Source: Citrobacter braakii
GTDB lineage: Bacteria > Pseudomonadota > Gammaproteobacteria > Enterobacterales > Enterobacteriaceae
Direction: 5' to 3'
NCBI RefSeq assembly: GCF_002075345.1
Contig: NZ_NAEW01000007.1
Location: 124,001-188,000, forward strand
Length of the DNA stretch: 64,000 nt
Positions 34,480 through 47,028 of this stretch are shown piece after piece (the first letter of the stretch is position 1; every line of letters starts with the position of its first letter). Position numbers and translations under genes: made by a program. The notes beneath the pieces were generated by a model. The model was not told the DNA's origin and searched no databases. It saw only the letters and a program-made list of their open reading frames with translations.

Positions 34480-35790
34480 TTAATGTGCCTTACTGGCCAT
34501 AATCTCAATGATCTGCTTGTCGGTTTCCTGCATCGAGCGACATGCCAGCGCACACAGGTTCGTGATCGATTGCTCCACGTTATGTGCCACAATCCCTTCA
34601 TTGCCGGTCACAGCGGTATCATCCAGCGCCATCAGCACCGCTTTCCACGCCGCAGATGCGCTGGTTGAAACTTTCATCGCGCAGCTGTTTGAGGCGCCAT
34701 CGCAAATCATTCCGCTCACGTCGCCAATCATGCTGCTGATTGCCATCGCGATGGTGTTGTAGCGACCATCAACGATCCACGCCATCCCCGCCGCGGCGCC
34801 CATCGCCGCCGTGGTTGCCGCACACAATGCAGACAAACGCGGAAGCTGATGATGGATGTAGATAGCGCTCAGGTGAGACAACATCAGCGCACGCGCCAGT
34901 TTCTCTTCATCCGCACCAAAGTGCTCAGCCACCACCATTACCGGAACGGTCGCGGTAATCCCCTGATTACCAGAGCCCGAGTTGCTCATTGCCGGAAGCG
35001 TCGCTCCCCCCATTCGCGCATCCGATGCCGCACTGGTGCGGATCAGAATAGAGGTGGAGAGATCGTTCGCCAGCAGGCCACGCGCGCACTGCTTCTCAAG
35101 CGTGGTTCCGATGTGCAAGCCCCAGTTACCGCGCAGCCCTTCCAGGGACAGCGCACCGTTCAGTTTCGCCGCATCGAGAATAAAGCGGATTGACTCAAAC
35201 GGTACCGCGTTCACGAACGCCAGAATCTCTTCCAGCGACGTGTGGGACAATACCGCCAGCGGTGACTCCTGCTCCTCTTCCTGAGCGTTCTGTTCTGTCG
35301 TGAACACCACGCCCTTATTAGTCTCAATGTGCACAATGTTGGTATGACCACCAACAATCGTCACGCACGCCCATCCTTCAGCGCTATAAACCTTCGCACG
35401 GGAGAAAAGAATGTCCTCGCATGGCTCCTGCAGCATCACCGCGACCTTCCCGGCGGTAAGCATCGCTTTCGCATCGGCAATCGCTTGAGGCGAGGCGTCT
35501 TTCAGTACCTCTAAACCGGCGTGGGCATTTCCCCCCAGCGCACCCAGTGCCGCCGCCACAGGCAGCCCAACCATTCCGGTACCCGGCACGGTAACGCCCA
35601 TGCCGTTTTTCATCAGGTTCGGTGAGACCCACGCATCAATGCGTTCAACCGCGCCGTCCAGCTCAGAGGAGGCGACCGCTGCCGCCAGAGCCAGAGAGAT
35701 AGGTTCCGTGCAGCCCAGCGCAGGCTTAACTTCTTCCTGCACCGCGCGGATAAAACTATCCCATAATGGATTCAATGTAGTCTCAAACAT
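34480..35790 (-). CDS. cyuA: L-cysteine desulfidase
   Basis: The 436-residue CyuA (YhaM) belongs to the UPF0597 / serine dehydratase alpha-like family. It degrades L-cysteine to pyruvate, ammonia and sulfide using a labile 4Fe-4S cluster. Conserved features visible are [14 protein letters not shown] near the N-terminus and the [15 protein letters not shown] segment. Cysteines lie in the [18 protein letters not shown] region, likely cluster ligands. It is 24 nt downstream of cyuP in one operon, which in E. coli is activated by DecR (CyuR) under anaerobiosis. Confidence 0.92.
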   Translation of the reverse strand: MFETTLNPLWDSFIRAVQEEVKPALGCTEPISLALAAAVASSELDGAVERIDAWVSPNLMKNGMGVTVPGTGMVGLPVAAALGALGGNAHAGLEVLKDASPQAIADAKAMLTAGKVAVMLQEPCEDILFSRAKVYSAEGWACVTIVGGHTNIVHIETNKGVVFTTEQNAQEEEQESPLAVLSHTSLEEILAFVNAVPFESIRFILDAAKLNGALSLEGLRGNWGLHIGTTLEKQCARGLLANDLSTSILIRTSAASDARMGGATLPAMSNSGSGNQGITATVPVMVVAEHFGADEEKLARALMLSHLSAIYIHHQLPRLSALCAATTAAMGAAAGMAWIVDGRYNTIAMAISSMIGDVSGMICDGASNSCAMKVSTSASAAWKAVLMALDDTAVTGNEGIVAHNVEQSITNLCALACRSMQETDKQIIEIMASKAH

Positions 35791-35814
35791 AACAACAACC
35801 TTTGCTCAGATATC

Positions 35815-37146
35815 TCAGGAAAATGCCAGGAACGGAGAAACGCACAGCAGCAGGCCCGTGACAATAATCAGATACAGGGAAGCGCCTTTGTATTTGTGCA
35901 GTGCAGGAACTTTGTAGACCAACCAGGCCGGGATCAGACATCCCACCATGCCGAAGATAGGGCTACAAATAGAAGTGAAGCTCAGTACCGGCGCATTGAG
36001 CACAATGGCTCCCCACGCCAGCAGGATAGCGAAAACCATAATGCCGCGCTGAACCAGGGTCTCATTGATTTTCTCGGCTGGCATTTTGCGGCGCAGAACG
36101 TTCATCACGATCCCTTGAGTGGCTTCACGGAACCCTAAGTAAACGCCGAAGAAAGCGGTCATTACGGCAAAGATGTTCAGAATAACGCTGACGATTTTCA
36201 CCCAGCCAGCACCCGCGCCGCTGATAAACTGCGCGGCAATCGCCAGAGCGGAAATGTTCTGCTCATAAGCTTTAACCGCTTCGTCATGGCCCATCGCCAG
36301 CGTGAAGGAAACGGCGTAGAAAAAGACGGTCACAAACAGAATACCGAACGCAATATTCATGGCTCGCAGGGCTTTATGGCGTGCCACTTCAATGGATTTA
36401 TTGCGAGAACGATAGGAGATAACCATCGGGCTTAAGGTCTGAATAAACAGAATCGAAGTCAGGGTAAACGGCAGCGTGATAATCGCGTTTTTGATCAACA
36501 GTGCCATCGGCGGCAGTGAACCTACGTTATATAAATGCCACATCCCAACCATCGACACGCCAAGCGCCGCCACCACCAGCAGCTTGGTCAGTACCATACC
36601 GGTGGAGATTTTAAACAGCAGTTTTTCCCCGCGGGACGAGATAGCCACCAGGATGCAAATCAGCACCAGGCCATAGAACGGGCTGTCGGACAGTAACCCT
36701 TCAGTAACACCAAAAGTATGCAGGTAGGAGGCGCTATCGTTGGTGATGGCGGTGGAATAGACGAACATCCAGATAACCAGCATCACAAAATACAACGCAC
36801 CTAACAGGATGCCCCAGTTCTTACCCAGATAGCCGCTGATTACGCTCGGGTAGTCTTTACACTCTGGGGACTCAGCCAGCGTATTAATAAACAGACGCTG
36901 GAACAGATACATGGCTGGGTAGCCAATGATAGAGGAGAGCAAAAACACCCACAGCCCCATCAAACCCACCTGGACGGGAAGAAAAACAATCCCCGCACCA
37001 ATTGCCATACCGATACTCATAATGACCCAGCCGGTGTCCATGCTGTCGAATTTAATGGCTTCGCGCCATTCACTTTCGGTCATTCCCGCCCGACGTGCCG
37101 GAGCAGATGCGTCGAGTATTACGCTGTTATTCGTTGCCGTTTCCAT
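35815..37146 (-). CDS. cyuP: L-cysteine/D-serine importer CyuP (HAAAP family)
   Basis: The 443-residue permease belongs to the hydroxy/aromatic amino acid permease family and matches E. coli YhaO/CyuP. It has about 11 membrane helices; GAGIVFLPVQVGLMGLWVF is the typical first-helix unwound region. It is paralogous to TdcC encoded at 42.9-44.2 kb. It supplies cysteine to CyuA. Confidence 0.92.
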   Translation of the reverse strand: METATNNSVILDASAPARRAGMTESEWREAIKFDSMDTGWVIMSIGMAIGAGIVFLPVQVGLMGLWVFLLSSIIGYPAMYLFQRLFINTLAESPECKDYPSVISGYLGKNWGILLGALYFVMLVIWMFVYSTAITNDSASYLHTFGVTEGLLSDSPFYGLVLICILVAISSRGEKLLFKISTGMVLTKLLVVAALGVSMVGMWHLYNVGSLPPMALLIKNAIITLPFTLTSILFIQTLSPMVISYRSRNKSIEVARHKALRAMNIAFGILFVTVFFYAVSFTLAMGHDEAVKAYEQNISALAIAAQFISGAGAGWVKIVSVILNIFAVMTAFFGVYLGFREATQGIVMNVLRRKMPAEKINETLVQRGIMVFAILLAWGAIVLNAPVLSFTSICSPIFGMVGCLIPAWLVYKVPALHKYKGASLYLIIVTGLLLCVSPFLAFS

Positions 37147-37472
37147 AATTTTCCGCTCAATGTGTAGGTAGAGGTTTTTATATTTTTTTCGTACTGCCTC
37201 AATGCGATACGCAGTACTACGGTGCAGGTGAGCTATTGGAGTAATGAGGAAATCATACGCGCAGGATCAGAGAAAAACTTCACAAACAAACCCCTGTAAT
37301 TTCTAAAAGTTAAGAAATATTTTCTCTTTTATTTCCATATAAAGAATTGAATTTCTATATTTGAAGCAGATCACAACAAAAAAGGCGCACTAACGTGCAC
37401 CTTTTTTTATCATGCCATATTGATTAATTTATTGCCGGATAGCGCTGCGCTGACCAGGCACGGCTTTACACC
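37147..37472. other. Intergenic region cyuP-tdcG with tdc operon terminator and REP
   Basis: This 326-bp gap includes the cyuP promoter side (AT-rich, 37260-37370), the terminator at 37378-37408 and a REP-like palindrome at 37430-37459 (TATTGCCGGATAGCG and CTGACCAGGC). No gene is seen. Confidence 0.6.
37378..37408. terminator. Bidirectional-looking terminator downstream of tdcG
   Basis: AAAAAA-GG-C-GCAC / GTGC-A-CC-TTTTTTT has a TAAC loop and a single internal mismatch. The A and T runs on either side allow use on both strands. It closes the leftward tdc operon. Confidence 0.75.
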
Positions 37473-38837
37473 TCAGGTACAAACCACTTTAATTGCCAGC
37501 CCACCGCGTGAGGTTTCACGGTATTTGTCGTTCATATCTTTGCCCGTTTCATACATGGTCTCGATCACTTTATCGAGCGAAACGCGTGGTTCTGACGTTC
37601 GACGTAGCGCCATGCGCGCGGCGTTGACGGCTTTTACTGCGTTGATCGCATTACGTTCAATGCACGGTATTTGCACCTGTCCGGCTACCGGATCGCAGGT
37701 CAGCCCCAGGTTATGCTCCATGGCGATTTCCGCTGCAATGCCGACCTGCGACGGGCTACCGCCCAGCAGTTCTGTCAGCCCGGCAGCCGCCATTGAACAG
37801 GCTACGCCAATCTCACCCTGGCAGCCCACCTCAGCACCAGAAATAGAGGCGTTCATCTTATACAGCGCGCCTATCGCCCCCGCGGCCAGCAAATAGCGGG
37901 CAATGGAGTTCGCATTCACCGGACGGCGGAACTTGTCGTAATAGGCCAATACGGCGGGAATAATCCCACATGCACCGTTGGTCGGCGCCGTCACAACCCG
38001 GCACCCGGCGGCGTTTTCTTCGCTCACGGCCAGCGCGAACATGTTGATCCAGTCAATAACGTTCATCGGGTCGCTGGACAGATTATCGCTGGAAACCAGC
38101 AACCGGCGTAACGCCACGGCGCGACGCGGAACGTTAAGCGGCCCCGGCAGGACGCCTTCGGTGTTCATGCCGCGCTCAATCCCGGCGTGCATGACGTCCC
38201 AAATGGCGGCAAAGCCAGCATCGATTTCCTCTTTGCTGCGCATCGCCAGCTCGTTTTGCATCATCAAGCCGGAAACAGACAGCCCATTGCGCTCGCACAG
38301 TTTCAGCAGTTCGCTGGCGGAATGAAAATTGTAGGGCACGTGTGCTTCAACATCATGCTCCTGCCCAAATTGCTCCTCTTCAATGATAAAACCACCGCCG
38401 ACGGAGTAATAGGTTTTGCTTAATAGCCTCTCGGTGCCGTTCCACGCGGTGATACGCATGCCATTTTCATGGCGTGGCAGGGTTTCGGTATGAAAGAGAA
38501 TATTTTCATCTGGAGAGAAATCGACAACATGCGCGCCCTCAGCAACCGGCAAACGTCCGGTACGGGCCACTTCCTGAGTAAAACCAGCGATTGAGTCTAT
38601 ATTAACATTTTGCGGACTGTTACCGGCCAGCCCCATCATGATCGCGACATCTGTCGCATGACCTTTCCCGGTCAGGGAAAGCGATCCGTAAAGATCGACC
38701 ACAATATGCGTGGTTCTAGGGAGTTCGCCGCTGCTGACCAACAGATCGATAAAGCTTTTACCTGCGTTCATTGGCCCCACGGTATGGGAGCTGGAAGGCC
38801 CAATGCCAATCTTGAAAATATCGAATGCGCTAATCAT
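37473..38837 (-). CDS. tdcG: L-serine dehydratase TdcG
   Basis: The 454-residue single-chain iron-sulfur L-serine dehydratase deaminates serine to pyruvate. The N-terminal beta domain includes IGIGPSSSHTVGPMNAG. The alpha domain carries the 4Fe-4S ligands in NGACGIIPAV, EVGCQGEIGVACSMA and LTCDPVAGQVQIPC. The start is ATG 38837 (MISAFDIFKIG), as in E. coli, rather than GTG two codons earlier. It is the last gene of tdcABCDEFG. Confidence 0.95.
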   Translation of the reverse strand: MISAFDIFKIGIGPSSSHTVGPMNAGKSFIDLLVSSGELPRTTHIVVDLYGSLSLTGKGHATDVAIMMGLAGNSPQNVNIDSIAGFTQEVARTGRLPVAEGAHVVDFSPDENILFHTETLPRHENGMRITAWNGTERLLSKTYYSVGGGFIIEEEQFGQEHDVEAHVPYNFHSASELLKLCERNGLSVSGLMMQNELAMRSKEEIDAGFAAIWDVMHAGIERGMNTEGVLPGPLNVPRRAVALRRLLVSSDNLSSDPMNVIDWINMFALAVSEENAAGCRVVTAPTNGACGIIPAVLAYYDKFRRPVNANSIARYLLAAGAIGALYKMNASISGAEVGCQGEIGVACSMAAAGLTELLGGSPSQVGIAAEIAMEHNLGLTCDPVAGQVQIPCIERNAINAVKAVNAARMALRRTSEPRVSLDKVIETMYETGKDMNDKYRETSRGGLAIKVVCT

Positions 38838-38894
38838 ATCCACACCCTCGGATTGCCGTTCAGTGAAGACCAGGTTTCACACTCATTAAGGATT

Positions 38895-38916
38895 GGGGCG
38901 ATCCTGAGATCGCCCC
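38895..38916 (-). other. Perfect hairpin in the tdcF-tdcG spacer
   Basis: GGGGCGATC and GATCGCCCC form a 9-bp perfect stem with a CTGA loop in the 87-nt gap between tdcF and tdcG. There is no T run on the minus strand, so it is more likely an mRNA processing/stability element or a leaky barrier than a full terminator. Confidence 0.55.
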
Positions 38917-38924
38917 GCAAGGGA

Positions 38925-39314
38925 TTACAACGTGTCGCCACGTACGGCGATGGCTTCAATCTCCAGCTTCACATCCTTTGGTAAGCGGGCGACCTGTACG
39001 CAACTGCGCGTGGGGTAGGTAGCCTGATGCTCATCAAAGAACTGCTGGTACACCTGGTTAATGGTGGCGAAGTCGTTCAGGTCGGATACGAAAACGGTAG
39101 TCTTCACGATATCGCTCACTTTCAAACCTGCGGACTCGACGATCGCTTTCACGTTTTCCAGGCTTTGACGTGCCTGATCGGCCACGTTTTCTGCCACTTC
39201 ACCGGTCTGTGGACACACCGGGATTTGACCTGACGTCAACACCATGCTGCCCAGATCCACGCCCTGTACGTAAGGCCCAATCGCCCCTGGCGCACATTCG
39301 GTTGCAATAACTTT
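38925..39314 (-). CDS. tdcF: Reactive intermediate deaminase TdcF (RidA family), annotated from its ATG at 39314-39320 region
   Basis: This RidA/YjgF/UK114-family protein matches E. coli TdcF, which is 129 residues. Its true start is the ATG whose first base is at 39320, encoding MRKVIATECAPGAIGPYVQG and preceded by GGAGG; the interval given here is trimmed by two codons, so the full gene is 38925-39320. Family residues include the active-site arginine in YPTRSCVQVARLP, which binds the carboxylate of enamine/imine intermediates. It should hydrolyse 2-aminoacrylate and 2-aminocrotonate made by TdcB and TdcG. It sits 13 nt after tdcE. Confidence 0.9.
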   Translation of the reverse strand, partial: KVIATECAPGAIGPYVQGVDLGSMVLTSGQIPVCPQTGEVAENVADQARQSLENVKAIVESAGLKVSDIVKTTVFVSDLNDFATINQVYQQFFDEHQATYPTRSCVQVARLPKDVKLEIEAIAVRGDTL

Positions 39315-39333
39315 TCTCATAATCCCTCCGGCG

Positions 39334-41628
39334 TCAGAGCGCCTGGGTGAAAGTGCGTGAAATAACATCCTGCTGCTGTTCACGGGTCAACGCGTTGAAG
39401 CGCACCGCATAGCCAGACACGCGGATCGTCAGGTTTGGATAGTTTTCCGGGTGCTCAATAGCATCCATCAACATTTCACGGTTCATAACGTTAACGTTCA
39501 GATGCTGCCCACCTTCCACATGCGCTTCATGGTGGAAGTAACCGTCCAGCAGACCAACCAGGTTGGTTTTACGCACCCCATCTTCTTTGCCCAGTGCAGC
39601 CGGCACAATGGAGAAGGTGTACGAGATGCCGTCTTTGGCATAGGTAAACGGCAGTTTGGCCACCGAGGTTAACGACGCAACCGCGCCTTTACGATCGCGG
39701 CCGTGCATCGGGTTAGCCCCTGGCGCAAACGGCGTACCTGCGCGACGTCCGTCCGGTGTGTTACCGGTTTTCTGTCCGTACACCACGTTGGAGGTGATGG
39801 TCAGGATGGACTGCGTCGGCACCGCATTACGGTAGGTTGGCAACACCTTAATTTTCTTCATGAAGCGTTCAACCAGGTCGCAGGCAATGCTGTCTACTCG
39901 CTCGTCGTTGTTGCCGTATTGCGGATAGTCGCCTTCGATTTCGAAATCGACAGCCAGACCGTTTTCATCACGAATCGGTTTCACGCGGGCGTATTTGATA
40001 GCCGACAGAGAATCCGCCGCCACGGACAGACCCGCCATACCACAAGCCATCGTGCGATAGACATCACGATCGTGCAGCGCCATCAGCGAAGCTTCATAGC
40101 TGTACTTGTCGTGCATATAGTGGATGATGTTCAGCGCGCTGATGTACTGCACGGCCAGCCAGTCCATAAAGTGGTCCAGGCTCTCCATCACCGTATCGTA
40201 ATCCAGCACGTCATCCATCAGCGGTGCCGTTTTCGGCCCAACCTGAATTTTCAGCTTCTCATCCACGCCGCCGTTGATTGCGTACAGCAACGTTTTGGCG
40301 AGGTTGGCACGCGCACCGAAGAACTGCATTTGTTTGCCGATAACCATCGGGCTTACGCAGCAGGCAATGGCATAGTCATCGCTGTCAAAGTCGGCACGCA
40401 TCAAATCGTCGTTTTCATACTGCAAAGACGAGGTGATGATAGACACCTGGGCGGCGTACTTTTTGAAGGCAATCGGCAGCGCTTCAGACCACAGCACCGT
40501 CAGGTTCGGCTCAGGCGCCGGTCCCATGGTGTGCAGCGTATGCAGGTAGCGGAACGAGTTTTTCGTTACCAGCGTGCGGCCATCCAGCCCCATGCCGCCG
40601 ATAACTTCAGTCGCCCAGATAGGGTCGCCTGAGAACAGGGTGTCGAATTCCGGCGTACGCAGGAAGCGCACCATACGGATCTTCATAATGAAGTGGTCGA
40701 TCAGCTCCTGCGCCTGCTGCTCGTTTAAAATTCCCGCTTTGAAATCGCGCTCAATGTAGATGTCGAGGAACGATGCGGTACGGCCCAACGACATTGCGCC
40801 GCCGTTCTGAGATTTCACCGCAGCCAGGTAAGCAAAGTAAACCCACTGCACCGCTTCCTGCGCATTACGCGCCGGGCGGGAGATATCGCAGCCGTACTTC
40901 GCTGCCATTTCCTGCATCTGCAGCAGGGCGCGACGGTGCTCAGACAGCTCTTCGCGCAGGCGAATCGTGGCTTCAAGATTCTGGCCCCACTCCAGGTTCG
41001 ACTGGAGATCGGCAAACTGCAGTTCACGCTCACGTACCAGGTAGCGGATACCGTACAGCGCGACGCGGCGATAGTCGCCGATGATACGACCACGGCCATA
41101 GCCGTCCGGCAGACCGGTCAGCACGCCAGATTTACGGCAGCGCAGCATATCTGGAGAGTAGGCGTCGAATACGCCCTGGTTATGGGTTTTACGCAGTTCA
41201 GTAAACTGGTATTCAAAATCAGCATCCATCTCACGACCATAAGCATCAAAAGAGCTTTTGATCATGTTGATGCCGCCAAACGGATGCAGAGCGCGCTTGA
41301 GCGGCTTATCCGTTTGCAGACCGACGATTTTTTCCAGTTCTTGTTCAATATAACCCGCATCATGTGCGGTTATCGTGGTGGCAATATTGGTATCGAAATC
41401 AACCGGCGCGTGCGTCGAGTTTTCAATACGGATGCCCGCCATGACTTTTTCCCACAATGCAGTGGTCGCTGGCGTTGCTTCGGCGAGGAAAGATTCATCC
41501 CCTTCATAAGGCGTATAGTTGTGCTGAATAAAATCACGGACATTAATTTCTTCTTTCCAGTCCGTACCTTTAAAGCCATTCCAGGCTTCGGCATACAGCA
41601 TATCGCTGGTATCGATATTTACCTTCAT
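39334..41628 (-). CDS. tdcE: Pyruvate/2-ketobutyrate formate-lyase TdcE
   Basis: The 764-residue glycyl radical enzyme is paralogous to PflB. The catalytic cysteine pair is in [11 protein letters not shown], and the glycyl radical site is in [10 protein letters not shown], with Gly739 near the C-terminus. It cleaves 2-ketobutyrate with CoA to propionyl-CoA and formate, and also acts on pyruvate. It needs the PflA activase, encoded elsewhere. It follows tdcD by 28 nt and precedes tdcF by 13 nt. Confidence 0.97.
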   Translation of the reverse strand: MKVNIDTSDMLYAEAWNGFKGTDWKEEINVRDFIQHNYTPYEGDESFLAEATPATTALWEKVMAGIRIENSTHAPVDFDTNIATTITAHDAGYIEQELEKIVGLQTDKPLKRALHPFGGINMIKSSFDAYGREMDADFEYQFTELRKTHNQGVFDAYSPDMLRCRKSGVLTGLPDGYGRGRIIGDYRRVALYGIRYLVRERELQFADLQSNLEWGQNLEATIRLREELSEHRRALLQMQEMAAKYGCDISRPARNAQEAVQWVYFAYLAAVKSQNGGAMSLGRTASFLDIYIERDFKAGILNEQQAQELIDHFIMKIRMVRFLRTPEFDTLFSGDPIWATEVIGGMGLDGRTLVTKNSFRYLHTLHTMGPAPEPNLTVLWSEALPIAFKKYAAQVSIITSSLQYENDDLMRADFDSDDYAIACCVSPMVIGKQMQFFGARANLAKTLLYAINGGVDEKLKIQVGPKTAPLMDDVLDYDTVMESLDHFMDWLAVQYISALNIIHYMHDKYSYEASLMALHDRDVYRTMACGMAGLSVAADSLSAIKYARVKPIRDENGLAVDFEIEGDYPQYGNNDERVDSIACDLVERFMKKIKVLPTYRNAVPTQSILTITSNVVYGQKTGNTPDGRRAGTPFAPGANPMHGRDRKGAVASLTSVAKLPFTYAKDGISYTFSIVPAALGKEDGVRKTNLVGLLDGYFHHEAHVEGGQHLNVNVMNREMLMDAIEHPENYPNLTIRVSGYAVRFNALTREQQQDVISRTFTQAL

Positions 41629-41656
41629 GAAAAATAATCTCTCTGCTGAAAATTAA

Positions 41657-42865
41657 TTATGCAAATTCTACTGGTATATTAATTTTGCCTAACGCAATGG
41701 CATCACGCGCAATCATTTTCTCTTCATTTGTGGGAATAACCGCACAAATAACACGAGCATCTTTATTAGAGATAATTCTTTCGCCATGGGAATTTGGCAG
41801 GCTATTCATCTCGCTGTCGATATTCACCCCTAAAACGGCGAGATGCTCGATAACCAGACGACGAATTAATACCGAGTTCTCACCTATTCCACCGGTGAAA
41901 ATAATCCCATCAAGACGATGCAGCGAAGCGGCATGTCCGGCGATATGGCGCGCGATACGATGCACAAACGTTTTAATCGCCAACTGCGCACGCTCATGTC
42001 CCTCGTGCCAGGCTTTTTCTAACGTACGTAAGTCAGAGGACAAACCGGAAATACCCAGTAAACCGGACTCTTTATTCACAACGCGCTCAAGGTCGCTCAG
42101 CGTCTGGTTGGTTTCGCTGGCAATCCACGCCATGGCGCCGAAATCGACGTCACCGCTGCGTGTGCCCATCATCAACCCTTCCAACGGCGTCATGCCCATT
42201 GAGGTATCAACGCTCTGCCCGTTACGCACCGCGCAGATTGACGCGCCGTTCCCCAGGTGAGCCACAACCAGACCTGAGTCATCACTCTGCAGCTCAAGAA
42301 GCTCATGCGCTCGCTGAGATACATAGCGGTGCGACGTGCCGTGGAAGCCATAACGACGAACGCCTAACTCCTCAAAATATTTCCACGGTAGACCGTAAAG
42401 ATAGGCCTCAGGGGCCATCGTCTGGTGGAAGCTGGTATCAAATACCGCAACCTGCTGCACGCCTGGGAAAAGGTGCTGTGCGGACTCAATCCCACTGAGG
42501 TTCGCATAATTATGTAACGGTGCTAAAGGCGATACCCGGCGAATATTATCGATAACGTCGTCAGTAATAATTGCTGATTCGGTAAAGATATTTCCACCGT
42601 GGGCAATGCGGTGGCCAATTAAGGCCACGCTGTCCATTAAATTACGTTTTTCCAGTTCAACGGCGATTGCTTTTAATGCGTCTTCGTAGCTGTGGTGAGC
42701 CAGCTTAGCTGGCTCTCCTCCATTAATTGCTATGAACGCATTTTCAGAGTTAATACCGTCCGCGATTCCCGCCATTAAAACTTCACAGTTCGCTGCATCC
42801 AGCACTGAGAATTTAATGGAAGACGAACCACAGTTAATAACCAGTACTACCGGAAACTCATTCAT
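41657..42865 (-). CDS. tdcD: Propionate/acetate kinase
   Basis: The 402-residue acetokinase-family enzyme has the N-terminal signature [15 protein letters not shown] and the second signature [15 protein letters not shown], plus [11 protein letters not shown] near the C-terminus. It converts propionyl phosphate and ADP to propionate and ATP, the energy-yielding step of anaerobic threonine degradation. It is coupled to tdcC and tdcE in the leftward operon. Confidence 0.96.
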   Translation of the reverse strand: MNEFPVVLVINCGSSSIKFSVLDAANCEVLMAGIADGINSENAFIAINGGEPAKLAHHSYEDALKAIAVELEKRNLMDSVALIGHRIAHGGNIFTESAIITDDVIDNIRRVSPLAPLHNYANLSGIESAQHLFPGVQQVAVFDTSFHQTMAPEAYLYGLPWKYFEELGVRRYGFHGTSHRYVSQRAHELLELQSDDSGLVVAHLGNGASICAVRNGQSVDTSMGMTPLEGLMMGTRSGDVDFGAMAWIASETNQTLSDLERVVNKESGLLGISGLSSDLRTLEKAWHEGHERAQLAIKTFVHRIARHIAGHAASLHRLDGIIFTGGIGENSVLIRRLVIEHLAVLGVNIDSEMNSLPNSHGERIISNKDARVICAVIPTNEEKMIARDAIALGKINIPVEFA

Positions 42866-42896
42866 TTCACTACTCCGCTCATCCTGAGCTTAAGGA

Positions 42897-44231
<1,335 letters not shown>

Positions 44232-44250
44232 CTATCCTCAACGAAGTATA

Positions 44251-45240
44251 TTAAGCGTCAACTAAACCAGTAATTTGAGATACACGAGAAAGGTCGATAT
44301 TACCGCCAGAAATAATGCTGACTGTTTTTCTGTTCTGGATATAGCTATCTAATTTCCCGCTTAATAATGCTGCGCAAGCCAGCGCGCCGGCACCTTCAGT
44401 CACAACTTTATTTCGCTGAATTAATGCCACCATGCTGTTGCGAATTTCATCTTCGCTGACCAGGACAATGTCATCCACCAACTCACGAACAATTTCATAC
44501 GTTAAAGTACCCGGGCGGGAAACGTCACAACCATCCGCCAGGGTGCCGGTCGTTCGGTGCGTGGTTATTTCTCCAGCGTGGAAAGAAGCCGCCATGCCAT
44601 GAACATTTTCAGACTGTACGCCAATAATTTTAATAGTCGGGTTAATAGATTTAATTGCCACCGCAATACCAGCAATCAGTCCGCCACCGCCAATTGGCAC
44701 AATCACGTTATCGACATCGTACAGATCTTCCAGAATTTCCAGACCAATAGTGCCCTGACCAGCAATCACTTTCGGGTCATCATATGGCGGAATAAAGATA
44801 CGGCCTTCAGTTTCCACAATCTCGCTAACCTTAGCGATGGTGTCGTTGAAGTTGTCGCCGTGCAGCACAACCTCTGCGGAATAATCGCAGGTTGCAGCAA
44901 CTTTAGACTTCGGCGCGCCTTTCGGCATGACCACTTTGCCGTCGATTCCGAGCATGGCGCAGGAGAGAGAAACCCCTTGCGCATGGTTACCTGCAGAGCA
45001 AGCCACCACGCCCTTACATCTTTCAGCTTCGGTTAATGAACTGAGCTTGTTAAACGCACCACGGATTTTAAATGAACCGGTACGCTGCATATTTTCAAAC
45101 TTGAGGAAAATTTCCCCTTTGCAACGTTCACTAAAATAGTTAGAGCGAGGCATTCCCGTTTTATAAATTTTCCCCGCCAGTCTTTTTTTCGCTTCGAGGA
45201 TATCTTCAATTGCAACTGGGAGATCGTATGTAATGTGCAT
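44251..45240 (-). CDS. tdcB: Catabolic threonine dehydratase
   Basis: The 329-residue PLP-dependent fold-type II enzyme TdcB deaminates threonine to 2-ketobutyrate and is activated by AMP in E. coli. The PLP lysine is in [13 protein letters not shown], near residue 58. The phosphate-binding glycine loop is [13 protein letters not shown]. It lacks the C-terminal regulatory domain of biosynthetic IlvA, consistent with its length. Confidence 0.97.
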   Translation of the reverse strand: MHITYDLPVAIEDILEAKKRLAGKIYKTGMPRSNYFSERCKGEIFLKFENMQRTGSFKIRGAFNKLSSLTEAERCKGVVACSAGNHAQGVSLSCAMLGIDGKVVMPKGAPKSKVAATCDYSAEVVLHGDNFNDTIAKVSEIVETEGRIFIPPYDDPKVIAGQGTIGLEILEDLYDVDNVIVPIGGGGLIAGIAVAIKSINPTIKIIGVQSENVHGMAASFHAGEITTHRTTGTLADGCDVSRPGTLTYEIVRELVDDIVLVSEDEIRNSMVALIQRNKVVTEGAGALACAALLSGKLDSYIQNRKTVSIISGGNIDLSRVSQITGLVDA

Positions 45241-45338
45241 TAGAACCTCTTACTAGGGTATTAAAGTAAATAGATAGCCATGACCATTGTCAGATATAGA
45301 CAGATGGCGTTGATTTCGTGTTAAAACAAATTCAATCT

Positions 45339-46277
45339 TTAATCAATTTCAATTAATTGCCTTCGTCTCCGACAATTATATGATGAATACTCTTTGGCTA
45401 ATTCCACCAAAATAGATGCTGCTTTTTTAATTCGATAATTTTTCGACCATACGGCGGCATAACGCGCGACGGGTAAGGTTTCTTCTACCGGGATAGTAAT
45501 AAACTGGTTTGAGCCAAATGGTGTGGTCATATCGCAGGGAATTACTGTTAAGAAATCAGCATTGAGAACAAGATTATAAATCGTAACGACGGAGTCTGTT
45601 TTAACGATGTTTTCACTGCTGATGCCATTATTTTGTAACGTGGTTAGAAGTTCACTGTAGTACCCCATATTCGTTTGTGGCAACACCCACTGTTCGTTTT
45701 TCAACGCGCTCAGCGAGGTGATGCCGGTGCATGTTCGGGACTTGCTGGCAACCAGGATGAAGTCTGACTCAAAGAGCGGTTCAACATGCAGATCGTGCAG
45801 TTTCATCTCATCACTCAGCGTACCGATCGCGAAATCCAGACGCCCGTCACGAATCGCAGGTAAGAACGAGGAGAGCTGAGCTTCATACATGGAAACCTGC
45901 GCTTTCGGGAACACTTCTTTGAATTTTTTAATCATGCCGGACATGATGGTGAAGGCAATCAGTGAAGGAAAGCCAAACGACACATCAACGACCGCATTGC
46001 TCGTCATGCTGTTCATCTCATCAACCATGTTCTTCATTTCACGGGTAATAGATTCAGACCATGAGAGCATAACCTGACCTGCCTGAGTTAATGTCACACC
46101 AGTATTTTTGCGTACGACTAACTCAATACCGAAATAAGCTTCTACATCATTAATGATTTTGCTGACAGCCGGTTGAGTTAAACCTAATTCTTTTGCAGCT
46201 GAGCCGATAGAACCGCTTCTAATGACTTCCTGAAAGACCACTAAGTGCTGTGTTTTAGGGAGTGTAATAGTATTCAT
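45339..46277 (-). CDS. tdcA: LysR-type activator TdcA
   Basis: The 312-residue LysR-family activator has an HTH at residues 15-45 (GSIGSAAKELGLTQPAVSKI) and an effector domain. It is the first gene of the tdc operon and activates it together with CRP and IHF under anaerobic, low-glucose conditions. The start is ATG 46277. Confidence 0.95.
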   Translation of the reverse strand: MNTITLPKTQHLVVFQEVIRSGSIGSAAKELGLTQPAVSKIINDVEAYFGIELVVRKNTGVTLTQAGQVMLSWSESITREMKNMVDEMNSMTSNAVVDVSFGFPSLIAFTIMSGMIKKFKEVFPKAQVSMYEAQLSSFLPAIRDGRLDFAIGTLSDEMKLHDLHVEPLFESDFILVASKSRTCTGITSLSALKNEQWVLPQTNMGYYSELLTTLQNNGISSENIVKTDSVVTIYNLVLNADFLTVIPCDMTTPFGSNQFITIPVEETLPVARYAAVWSKNYRIKKAASILVELAKEYSSYNCRRRRQLIEID

Positions 46278-47028
46278 ATCGACCTGCGCTAATTACTTTG
46301 TTGACGGCAGGAAGTGTACCAAATTAAGCGAACGAGGATATGTGCTACCACTCACAAATCCCCTTGACTTACATTTTGTAAGACTATTATTTAAATTGAA
46401 ATCACTTAATAATCATATAGATATGAAATATCGATCTCACTTTATCCTGACTTTAATCAAAAAAAGATGGGGGGATAACGATTTTTTATGGCTATAACAA
46501 CACCATTTCTCCTGCTATTTCTTAAAACCACGAAAGGCTATATTTCAATCAATTACAGAGTAATTACCAGGCAAAACAGCGCTTAAATTTAATAAGCAAC
46601 TTATCAAATATAATTATATTTTATCGTTTATAGTGGTCAAATAACGTTATGCATCACGTTTTTTAGCCTTATTTGTTTGTAAAGAAACATTGCATTTATT
46701 AATATTTAAACCAAAACATACAAATAATCATCAAATGCAACATTGCATTAACAGTAGTTTTGTACAATTTATCAGCCAGTAATTTTGTGATGGCGATCGA
46801 TTGCGTTCGATTATTCTCGATAAAAACGTATCGCGCAGCGTTTTGTGCTAGTCATCACAAAAAATGAAATATCCCGCAAGACATTGCCTTAGATAAAAGA
46901 AGTTCAGCGCGTAAATAAAGGTCAAATAACGATGAGATGAATGGGAAATAAAGGCCTGATTCGTGGTGAACCAACTACAACAAAGAAAGGCCAGGACAAA
47001 GCCCAGCCATTCCACTCGCAATCAGAAT
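46278..47028. promoter_or_regulatory. tdcA upstream control region, AT-rich, with CRP site; no gene
   Basis: This 751-bp gap is conspicuously AT-rich. At 46341-46356, TGTGCTACCACTCACA (reverse complement TGTGAGTGGTAGCACA) is a strong CRP site about 65 bp from the tdcA start. It is nearly identical to the known E. coli tdc CRP site. A second symmetric CRP-like sequence, TGTGC-N6-TCACA, is at 46844-46859. The tdcR gene known upstream of tdcA in K-12 was not found as an ORF here. Confidence 0.6.

Noticed and set aside
39315..39320. Short form of tdcF ending at 39314
   Set aside because: The gene start is the ATG at 39320; the tdcF entry's evidence states the full extent, 38925-39320. The two-codon trim has no biological meaning.
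39703..40632. 309-codon plus-strand frame opposite tdcE
   Set aside because: It is a mirror frame of a highly conserved glycyl radical enzyme; its composition is His/Arg/Val-rich shadow sequence.
46400..46960. Possible tdcR gene divergent from tdcA
   Set aside because: No open frame of suitable length with a ribosome-binding site is visible on either strand in this AT-rich gap.
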